DNA from: Actinomycetota bacterium
GTDB lineage: Bacteria; Actinomycetota; Actinomycetes; Nanopelagicales; Nanopelagicaceae
Length of the DNA: 11,115 nt
Assembly (NCBI GenBank): GCA_009702525.1
Contig: WLHW01000041.1
Location: 1 to 11,115 of the forward strand
Reading direction: 5' to 3'
The number at the start of each line of letters is the position of its first letter. Positions within the stretch are counted from its first letter, which is position 1. The notes under the pieces are model-generated. The model had not been told where the DNA came from, ran no database searches, and saw only the letters and a list, made by a program, of their open reading frames with translations. Positions 1 to 5,119 of the stretch are shown here, in pieces. The position numbers were made by a program, and so were the translations under genes.

Positions 1-70
1 CTTTAAGACTTGCCTTGATCTCTAAACCAACCAAAAAGAAAAAGATTGCTATTAGGAGATCAAGAAACAT
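1..70 (-). CDS. nhaA: NhaA-type Na+/H+ antiporter, partial (runs off left edge), unusually short N-terminus
   Basis: Only the first 23 codons lie in the window, read from an ATG at 70-68. They encode a hydrophobic helix ending in the residues AIFFFLVGLEIK. This closely matches the second transmembrane segment of NhaA antiporters (E. coli NhaA has AVFFLLVGLEVKREL there), which exchange Na+ for H+ across the inner membrane. In E. coli NhaA this motif lies about 60-80 residues in, after a first membrane helix. Here an in-frame TGA at 76-74 lies just upstream of the ATG, and the glnA terminator lies just beyond, so the usual N-terminus is absent. Either this is an N-terminally shortened family member or a decayed copy. 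The Shine-Dalgarno match is weak (TTGAG). The family call rests on one motif; whether the gene works cannot be judged from this fragment. Confidence 0.55.
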   Translation of the reverse strand, partial: MFLDLLIAIFFFLVGLEIKASLK

Positions 71-95
71 GACTCAAATGTACTAGTTGGGAAAG

Positions 96-127
96 CACAA
101 AGCCCGCCATTTCTGACGGGCTTTGTG
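96..127 (-). terminator. Rho-independent terminator after glnA
   Basis: An 11-bp perfect stem (96-106 paired with 117-127, CACAAAGCCCG with its complement) encloses a 10-base loop and begins 12 bases past the glnA stop codon. On the minus strand the GC core is followed by T-rich sequence interrupted by G and C (TTTGTGCTTTC), so the U-tract is imperfect but acceptable. It separates glnA from the NhaA-like gene that starts at 70 on the same strand. Confidence 0.75.
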
Positions 128-139
128 GGAAATACATCT

Positions 140-1570
140 TTAGATATCGAAGTACAGTTCGAACTCAGCTGGATGTGGACGCAAGCGGACATAATCAACT
201 TCTTGCTTACGCTTAAAGTCAATCCATGTCTCAATTAAGTCTTTTGTGAATACTCCACCCTTAAGCAAGAACTCGTGGTCGCGCTCTAAGTTATTGAGTA
301 CTTCATCAAGTGAACCTGGAACCTGAGGAATAGCTGCTGCTTCCTCACCTGATAGCTCGTAGAGATCTTTATCTACTGGGGCTGGTGGTTCGATCTTGTT
401 GATGATTCCATCAAGTCCGGCCATCAACATCGCTGCGAAGGCTAGATATGGATTAGATGATGGATCTGGGCAACGGAACTCAATGCGTTTAGCCTTTGGA
501 TTAGATCCTGTAATTGGGATACGGATACAAGCCGAGCGGTTACGAGCTGAGTAAACAAGGTTTACTGGTGCTTCATAGCCAGGCACTAAGCGGCGGTATG
601 AGTTAACTGTTGGGTTAGTGAATGCAAGGAGAGATGGTGCGTGCTTGAGAAGTCCACCGATGTAGTGGCGAGCCATCTCTGATAAATCACCGTAACCATC
701 GCCGAAGAACAACGGAACGCCATCTTTCCAGAGTGATTGGTGAACGTGCATACCTGAACCATTGTCGCCAAAGAGTGGCTTTGGCATGAATGTTGCCGTC
801 TTGCCACCCTGCCATGCAGTGTTACGAACAACATATTTGAACTTCATGATGTCGTCACCTGCATGCAAAATATCGGTGAAGCGGTAGTTGATCTCCATTT
901 GACCTGCAGTACCAACTTCGTGGTGCGAGCGTTCAACAAGTAAACCAACTTTGCCCAGTTGCATAACCATTTCATCGCGAAGATCGGCAAATTGATCAGT
1001 TGGTGAGACCGGGAAATATCCACCCTTAACACGAGTACGGTACCCGCGGTTTGGTGTTCCATCAGCATCTTCTTTAATGCCTGTATTCCAAGCACCTTCG
1101 TAAGAATCAATCTCATGATAAGCAGTGTTGATATCAGTCTTAAAGCGAACGCGATCAAATACATAGAACTCAGCTTCTGGTGCGAAGAATGCAGTATCTG
1201 CAATTCCTTGTGCGCGCATGAAGTCGACTGCCTTGGCAACCACTCCGCGAGGGTCGCGGCTATAAGGTGAGTTATCAACTGGATTATGAACAGAGAAGAG
1301 AATAATCAGAGTCTTTTCCTTGCGGTATGGATCAAGGTAGGCAGACTCTGGTACGGGAAGTAGTTTCATATCTGATTCGTGAATTGACTGGAACCCACGG
1401 ATAGATGAGCCATCAAACATTAAGCCATCAGTAAATACGGCTTCATCGAATGATTCGACTGGAACATTAAAGTGGTGCTGAATGCCTGGAAGATCAGTAA
1501 ATCGAACATCGACTAACTTGATGTCTTCCTTTTTAATGTAGGCAAAGATTTCTGCTGAATTCTTAAACAT
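140..1570 (-). CDS. glnA: Glutamine synthetase type I (GSI-beta)
   Basis: This enzyme makes glutamine from glutamate, ammonia and ATP in the cytoplasm as a dodecamer, and is the main ammonium-assimilation step. The 476-residue product is of normal GSI length. Recognisable blocks are the N-terminal beta-grasp segment with FDGSSIRGF (52-60), the metal-binding FAPEAEFYVFD (129-139; E132 and E134), HHEVGTAGQMEI (216-227), and the ATP and glutamate signature DNGSGMHVHQSL (269-280). The block around Tyr404 (DLYELSGEE) corresponds to the adenylylation loop of E. coli GS (Tyr397), so control by a GlnE-type adenylyltransferase is likely, although none is in the window. The ATG at 1570-1568 is preceded by a strong Shine-Dalgarno sequence, GGGAGA, at 1579-1574. 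The gene is transcribed alone: a terminator follows and a divergent gene lies upstream. Call and start are both very secure. Confidence 0.98.
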   Translation of the reverse strand: MFKNSAEIFAYIKKEDIKLVDVRFTDLPGIQHHFNVPVESFDEAVFTDGLMFDGSSIRGFQSIHESDMKLLPVPESAYLDPYRKEKTLIILFSVHNPVDNSPYSRDPRGVVAKAVDFMRAQGIADTAFFAPEAEFYVFDRVRFKTDINTAYHEIDSYEGAWNTGIKEDADGTPNRGYRTRVKGGYFPVSPTDQFADLRDEMVMQLGKVGLLVERSHHEVGTAGQMEINYRFTDILHAGDDIMKFKYVVRNTAWQGGKTATFMPKPLFGDNGSGMHVHQSLWKDGVPLFFGDGYGDLSEMARHYIGGLLKHAPSLLAFTNPTVNSYRRLVPGYEAPVNLVYSARNRSACIRIPITGSNPKAKRIEFRCPDPSSNPYLAFAAMLMAGLDGIINKIEPPAPVDKDLYELSGEEAAAIPQVPGSLDEVLNNLERDHEFLLKGGVFTKDLIETWIDFKRKQEVDYVRLRPHPAEFELYFDI

Positions 1571-1589
1571 GCTTCTCCCAATTCACATG

Positions 1590-1610
1590 TGATACAAAGT
1601 TCGTGTATCA
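1590..1610. promoter_or_regulatory. Inverted repeat in the glnA leader, possible operator
   Basis: TGATACA (1590-1596) and TGTATCA (1604-1610) form a perfect 7-bp inverted repeat with a 7-base spacer, 20-40 bases upstream of the glnA start codon and just before its Shine-Dalgarno sequence. It could be a repressor-type operator or a small hairpin in the glnA 5' leader. No U-tract follows on either strand, so it is not a terminator. I do not recognise the half-site as that of a known regulator. Confidence 0.4.
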
Positions 1611-1677
1611 GTGCAGATTTCTCGTCTTTGAGCACCTCTGCTTGGACGTAAGAATATGGTTTAGATGCCTAAATGGC

Positions 1678-1704
1678 CTAACCGCACTGTTACATCCATG
1701 TTAA
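1678..1704 (-). promoter_or_regulatory. Candidate GlnR-type box between glnA and the RDD gene
   Basis: Three 5-base elements are spaced exactly 11 bases apart. On the plus strand they are CTAAC (1678-1682), GTTAC (1689-1693) and GTTAA (1700-1704), each separated by 6 bases. Read toward glnA they are TTAAC, GTAAC and GTTAG. Actinobacterial GlnR binds alternating gTnAC and GaAAC half-sites separated by 6 bases. The central element matches gTnAC on both strands and the outer ones match only in part. The array is about 110-135 bases upstream of the glnA start, a sensible place for an activator. An AT-rich TAATAAT at 1702-1708, overlapping its edge, could be the -10 box of the RDD gene. This is suggestive only: short degenerate half-sites can occur by chance. 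Confidence 0.3.
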
Positions 1705-1724
1705 TAATTCATAGGCGTTAGGCT

Positions 1725-2093
1725 GTGGCCATGAGCGAACGGGTGAGTTTCGGGCGACGCTTGGCGGCAATAACCCTCGATTGGTTGGCCTGCTACGCCG
1801 TGATTGCTGCCTTGTCAGGCGGAATTGGCCAGATGAGCCCTGATCGATCACCCAGCATCATGGCGCTGTTTTATGTCGAGGTAGTTGTGCTCACTTTCCT
1901 GCAAGGTGCCTCATTGGGTCAAAAAGTTTTTGGGATGAAAGTAGTCCGCTTCATTGATGGGGGAGCGTTGAGCCCGCTTCAGGTTCTGATTCGAACAAGC
2001 CTGCTGATTTTAGTCGTTACAGCCGTTACCTACGATGACGATGGTCGAGGTATCCACGAACGTGCTAGTGGTTCGATATTAAAAAGGGTTTAG
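1725..2093 (+). CDS. RDD family small integral membrane protein
   Basis: A 122-residue membrane protein with about three hydrophobic segments (roughly 13-31, 45-61 and 85-101). Hallmarks of the RDD family are the Arg and Asp in the first helix (RRLAAITLDWL, R11/R12 and D19), the loop GASLGQKVFGMKVVR (61-75) that joins the last two helices, and the C-terminal DDDGRGIHERASGS (104-117). The biochemical role of RDD proteins is mostly unknown; transport has been proposed for some. Two starts are possible: GTG at 1725 or ATG at 1731, the latter with an AGG eight bases upstream. The gene diverges from glnA and converges on the DUF4191 gene, sharing stop-codon bases. In M. tuberculosis an RDD gene (Rv2219A) sits between the DUF4191 gene and glnA1 on their strand, so here the position is kept but the orientation is flipped. 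Confidence 0.88.
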   Translation: MAMSERVSFGRRLAAITLDWLACYAVIAALSGGIGQMSPDRSPSIMALFYVEVVVLTFLQGASLGQKVFGMKVVRFIDGGALSPLQVLIRTSLLILVVTAVTYDDDGRGIHERASGSILKRV

Positions 2094-2764
2094 CGAACCT
2101 TAGGTGCACGTGTAGGCATCGGACCCTTAGGGATCGGCATAGATAATCCACCAACTGCTTTTAAACGCGCTCGAACTTCACGCATTTGGTGTGCAGTTAA
2201 CTTCTTGGGCAACTTTTGCAGATGCTTTTGAAGTTTACGAAGTGGAACTTGGCCTTTTTCATCACCAACAAGAACTACGGAGATTGGAACACCTGGAGCA
2301 AAACGCTCGGTTTTCTTGCGTTCGTCCATAAGTAATTGATTTACTCCGTTGGAGCCTTCGCCGGTAAGAACAATACCCGCACGACCAACGCTGCGATGGA
2401 CCATATCTTGATTGCGAGTCACAGCTACGGCCGGTGTAGTTGTCCAACCTTTACGTATCGCCATCAACACACTAGCTCCCGCACCTATTTGTCCTTCAAT
2501 TGATGAATAGGCAGCGGTTCCGGCTTGACGTGTAAAGAAAAGCAGAGTTGTTAAAAATGAGAGCGGAAGAAAAATAAAACCAAAATAATAAGGATGACCA
2601 AGTCCAGTACCGATTGCAATACCGACTATCCATGTGGCCAGAAAAATTCCAATTAAGGCAATTGAAATCCAGGGCTTAACGCTCTTCGTGACGTTATATG
2701 CATCGCGAAAGGTTTGGAATCGTGGGCTCTTGATCTTCTTTTCTTTAGCTTTTCTTGTGAACAT
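2090..2764 (-). CDS. DUF4191 family membrane protein (Rv2219-like)
   Basis: A 224-residue protein of unknown function from a family that I know essentially from Actinobacteria. It has a basic N-terminus (MFTRKAKEKK) and two adjacent membrane helices (about 31-53 and 58-77) forming a hairpin. A cytoplasmic-looking domain follows, with GQIGAGASVL (91-100) and HRSVGRAGIVLTGEG (123-137), and a Lys/Arg/Pro-rich tail. The ATG at 2764-2762 lies four bases after the stop of the upstream acyltransferase gene, so it is probably translated by coupling; its own Shine-Dalgarno is poor. It is the last gene of the lipB-lipA-acyltransferase-DUF4191 operon, and its TAA stop overlaps the RDD stop on the other strand. 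Its conserved place next to lipA in actinobacteria suggests a link to lipoate or membrane biology, but no function is established. Confidence 0.88.
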   Translation of the reverse strand: MFTRKAKEKKIKSPRFQTFRDAYNVTKSVKPWISIALIGIFLATWIVGIAIGTGLGHPYYFGFIFLPLSFLTTLLFFTRQAGTAAYSSIEGQIGAGASVLMAIRKGWTTTPAVAVTRNQDMVHRSVGRAGIVLTGEGSNGVNQLLMDERKKTERFAPGVPISVVLVGDEKGQVPLRKLQKHLQKLPKKLTAHQMREVRARLKAVGGLSMPIPKGPMPTRAPKVR

Positions 2765-2768
2765 ATGC

Positions 2769-3467
2769 TCAGTTTAGTGGGGCAGGTGCAGTTCCACCAA
2801 GACGAGTGGGCGCCCAACGCTCACCGACGTGGCTATCAGGGTATATATCTTGGACTTCGTGAAGCATGGCGAGCAGAACTTCGCGCAGGTGGGTTTCAGC
2901 TAGCTCAACGTCATCGCCACGTTGGTAGTGAATCGGCTCGCCAAATGTGACACTGACTGGAAATTTCTTGCGTTTGAGATTTCGCTTAACTCCTTTTGTC
3001 CACACTCTCTGGCTTCCCCATATGACTGTAGGAATGATTGGAACGCCAGCACCCATAGCCAACCTCACGGCACCAGATTTAAGTTGCTTTATTTCAAAAC
3101 TCGTCGAGACGGTACCTTCCGGAAAAATTCCTATAACTTCGCCAGCTTTGAGTGCGCGAAGGGCGGCAACAAATGAGGCAGATCCACTGCTGCGATCAAC
3201 GTTTATATGATGCATTCCTCGCATGAGTGGCCCCGCAATTTTGTTATCAAAAATCTCTTTCTTAGCCATGAATCGCACATAACGACCGGCAGGAAGGGCA
3301 GCGGTACCTGTAATTGCAAAGTCAAAGTAACTCACGTGATTTATTGCAAGTATTGCCCCACCTTTTCGTGGAATATTTTCTTCTCCACGAAAATCAAAAC
3401 GTAAGCCTAAGTACTTCCATAAAGTTTTTATTGTGAAAATAACTGGTGGGTATACCAGATCAGCCAT
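2769..3467 (-). CDS. 1-acyl-sn-glycerol-3-phosphate acyltransferase (PlsC family)
   Basis: A 232-residue member of the PlsC/LPLAT family, whose members transfer an acyl group to lysophosphatidic acid or another lysolipid at the inner face of the membrane. The catalytic NHVSYFD block (HX4D, H44 and D49) is intact. It is followed by FPEGTVS (115-121), the acceptor-binding block, and by VPIIPTVIWGS (142-152). Length is typical for the soluble or peripheral type; there is a hydrophobic N-terminal stretch but no clear multi-helix region. The ATG at 3467-3465 overlaps the end of lipA by 8 bases, and the DUF4191 gene starts 4 bases after its stop, so it is within the lipB-lipA operon. The substrate cannot be told from sequence: phosphatidic acid synthesis is most likely, but many actinobacterial paralogues acylate other lipids. 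Confidence 0.9.
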   Translation of the reverse strand: MADLVYPPVIFTIKTLWKYLGLRFDFRGEENIPRKGGAILAINHVSYFDFAITGTAALPAGRYVRFMAKKEIFDNKIAGPLMRGMHHINVDRSSGSASFVAALRALKAGEVIGIFPEGTVSTSFEIKQLKSGAVRLAMGAGVPIIPTVIWGSQRVWTKGVKRNLKRKKFPVSVTFGEPIHYQRGDDVELAETHLREVLLAMLHEVQDIYPDSHVGERWAPTRLGGTAPAPLN

Positions 3468-4392
3468 GAGTAGCTCTAGCCGCCATCGCTTGCTTGTAAA
3501 GTCGACCTGCGCGATAACTTGAGCGAACTAGGGGACCACTCATTACACCTAAGAAGCCTGCCTCTGTTGCTTCAGCGGCTAATTCGACGAACTCTTCGGG
3601 TTTGACCCAACGCACAACTGGATGGTGTCGATTAGTTGGACGTAAATACTGCGTGATGGTGATTAGATCACATCCGGCACTATTCAAATCGACTAGAGCT
3701 TGAGAAACTTCTTCACGTGTTTCACCTAAGCCAAGAATTAAATTAGATTTTGTAATGAGGCCGAAATCCCGAGCCATTGAGATAACTCGCAGAGATTTTT
3801 CATATGTAAATGCAGGGCGGATCTCTTTGAAAATTCGGGGAACGGTCTCAAGATTATGCGCAAAAACTTCCGGCTTAGTCTCAAAAATTTGATTGAGCAG
3901 TTCGGCTTTAGCGTGAAAGTCAGGGGCTAACATTTCAACGCCGCAGCCTGGGTTGAGTGCATGTACTTGGCGAATCGTTTCGGCATAGAGCCAGGCGCCT
4001 TCATCCGGTAGATCATCACGAGTAACTCCGGTGATTGTGGCATAAGCCAATCCCATGGCTTTTACTGATTCGGCGACTTTTAATGGTTCAGTTCGATCGA
4101 GAGCGTCAGGTTTTCCAGTATCGATATTACAAAAATCGCAGCGTCTGGTGCACTTGTCTCCGCCGATCAGAAATGTTGCCTCTTTATCTTCCCAACATTC
4201 AAAGATGTTTGGACATGCCGCTTCTTGGCACACGGTGTGTAATCCTTCGCTACTTACCAAAGATCGAAGTCGTGTGTATTCAGGACCCATAGTGGCGCGA
4301 GTCTTAATCCATTCAGGCTTGCGCTCAATCGGGGTCAGCGCATTGCGCGCTTCGATGCGAATCATTTTACGTCCCTCAGGTTCAATACTCAT
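3460..4392 (-). CDS. lipA: Lipoyl synthase (radical SAM)
   Basis: LipA inserts two sulfur atoms into octanoyl groups carried on lipoyl domains, using S-adenosylmethionine and two [4Fe-4S] clusters. All ligands are visible in the 310-residue product: the auxiliary cluster cysteines C55, C60 and C66 (CX4CX5C), the radical SAM cysteines C81, C85 and C88 (CX3CX2C), and the C-terminal RSSY (290-293), which supplies the serine ligand. The N-terminus MSIEPEGRKMIRIEARN aligns with mycobacterial LipA, so I prefer the ATG at 4392-4390 over the internal Met10. That ATG overlaps the lipB TGA in an ATGA junction. The downstream acyltransferase overlaps the end of the gene by 8 bases. Family and function are secure. 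Confidence 0.98.
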   Translation of the reverse strand: MSIEPEGRKMIRIEARNALTPIERKPEWIKTRATMGPEYTRLRSLVSSEGLHTVCQEAACPNIFECWEDKEATFLIGGDKCTRRCDFCNIDTGKPDALDRTEPLKVAESVKAMGLAYATITGVTRDDLPDEGAWLYAETIRQVHALNPGCGVEMLAPDFHAKAELLNQIFETKPEVFAHNLETVPRIFKEIRPAFTYEKSLRVISMARDFGLITKSNLILGLGETREEVSQALVDLNSAGCDLITITQYLRPTNRHHPVVRWVKPEEFVELAAEATEAGFLGVMSGPLVRSSYRAGRLYKQAMAARATHG

Positions 4393-5045
4393 ATGCTCAC
4401 CTTCTTTAGGGATTCGAAAATATGTCGCTCTAGAATTGGAGCAACCTCATCAATACGAATGTCGTGTCCAAGCTCTGCTTGCATAGAAGTTACTTGTGCA
4501 TCGAGAATTCCGCAAGGGATAATGTTGTCGAATGCACGTAAATCGGGGCAGACATTTAAAGCAAAGCCATGCATAGTGACGCCTTTAGCGACGCGGATAC
4601 CGATAGCCGCGATTTTTCTGTCACCGCGCTCATCTTGAATCCACACGCCAGTGCGTCCTGAGACGCATGTTGCCTTTATTCCAAACTCTGCACAGACGTT
4701 CATCAATCCCGCTTCAATTTCACGCACAAAGCCAACGAGCTCATGCGGTTTAGCGAGACGGACAATTGGATAACCAACGAGCTGGCCTGGACCGTGCCAC
4801 GTTATTTTTCCACCGCGATCAACATCGATGACAGGGGTTCCATCGGTAGGTTTTTCCGAAGCGTCGGTACGACGCCCGGCTGTATAGACCGAGGGATGTT
4901 CTAGAAGTAGCAAAGTATTTGGCCGCGTGCCTTGGACCACTTCCTCGTGAATTTTACGTTGAACGTCCCACGCTTTGGTGTAATCAATAAGACCATGGCG
5001 GGCTAGGGCTATAGCAGACTCGTATGGAGCTTCTACAACTGGCAC
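4389..5045 (-). CDS. lipB: Lipoyl(octanoyl) transferase
   Basis: LipB moves octanoyl from acyl carrier protein to a lysine of lipoyl domains (E2 subunits, GcvH), the step before LipA. The 218-residue product has LLLLEHPSVYTAGRR (45-59), the signature RGGKITWHGPGQLVGYPI (77-94), the catalytic Lys144 in RKIAAIGIRV, and the nucleophile Cys178 in IIPCGILDAQVTSM, matching the Lys/Cys pair of M. tuberculosis LipB. The start is a GTG at 5045-5043 with a weak AGG about ten bases upstream; the reading frame has no better start. It is the first gene of its operon and diverges from the MMPL transporter gene across 74 bases. The lipoylated target is probably the E2 protein encoded at the right edge of the window. 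Confidence 0.97.
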   Translation of the reverse strand: MPVVEAPYESAIALARHGLIDYTKAWDVQRKIHEEVVQGTRPNTLLLLEHPSVYTAGRRTDASEKPTDGTPVIDVDRGGKITWHGPGQLVGYPIVRLAKPHELVGFVREIEAGLMNVCAEFGIKATCVSGRTGVWIQDERGDRKIAAIGIRVAKGVTMHGFALNVCPDLRAFDNIIPCGILDAQVTSMQAELGHDIRIDEVAPILERHIFESLKKVSI

Positions 5046-5059
5046 GTGGTTAGCCTAAA

Positions 5060-5079
5060 GGTAGGATTGCATCCTTACC
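5060..5079 (+). repeat. Small imperfect hairpin in the lipB/MMPL divergent region
   Basis: GGTAGGAT (5060-5067) pairs with ATCC and TACC (5071-5074 and 5076-5079), with one bulged T at 5075 and a 3-base loop. It lies in the lipB leader or the upstream part of the MMPL promoter and overlaps the adjacent palindrome by two bases. There is no U-tract on either strand, so it is unlikely to terminate transcription. A regulatory role is possible but unproven. Confidence 0.35.
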
Positions 5080-5094
5080 AATCGGCTCGATTGG
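5078..5094. promoter_or_regulatory. 17-bp palindrome, probable operator for the MMPL operon
   Basis: CCAATCG (5078-5084), GCT (5085-5087) and CGATTGG (5088-5094) form a perfect 7-bp inverted repeat with a 3-base spacer. Its right edge touches the -10 box GATAAT, so it fills the promoter spacer, where a bound dimeric repressor would block RNA polymerase. The region has further symmetric GGAT/ATCC pairs at 5064-5074 and 5093-5101. No regulator gene lies in the window, so the binding protein is unknown. Confidence 0.5.
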
Positions 5095-5099
5095 ATAAT
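5094..5099 (+). promoter_or_regulatory. Probable -10 box of the MMPL operon
   Basis: GATAAT matches the TATAAT consensus at five of six bases, 20 bases upstream of the GTG start. No good -35 stands at 16-18 bases. Transcription would begin near 5106, giving a leader of only about 14 bases that may cut into the Shine-Dalgarno GAAAGG (5103-5108). Short or absent leaders are common in actinobacteria. Confidence 0.45.
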
Positions 5100-5119
5100 C
5101 CTGAAAGGCATTAAATTTC

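Noticed and set aside
3..86. Plus-strand frame open from the left edge to a TAG, followed 9 bases later by the hairpin at 96-127
   Set aside because: The conceptual product is Lys/Arg-rich and unlike any family I know, while the minus strand of the same DNA encodes a clear NhaA motif. The plus frame is most likely its shadow.
844..1278. 144-codon minus-strand open frame inside glnA, and another at 586-834
   Set aside because: Both lie in alternative frames of the well-conserved glnA gene on the same strand and resemble no known family.
4055..4486. 143-codon plus-strand open frame opposite lipA and lipB
   Set aside because: It is antisense to residues of LipA and LipB that are strongly conserved, and shows no family features.
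5060..5079. Hairpin upstream of lipB considered as a terminator or attenuator
   Set aside because: There is no U-tract on either strand, no leader peptide is visible, and it lies between divergent starts rather than at a gene end.
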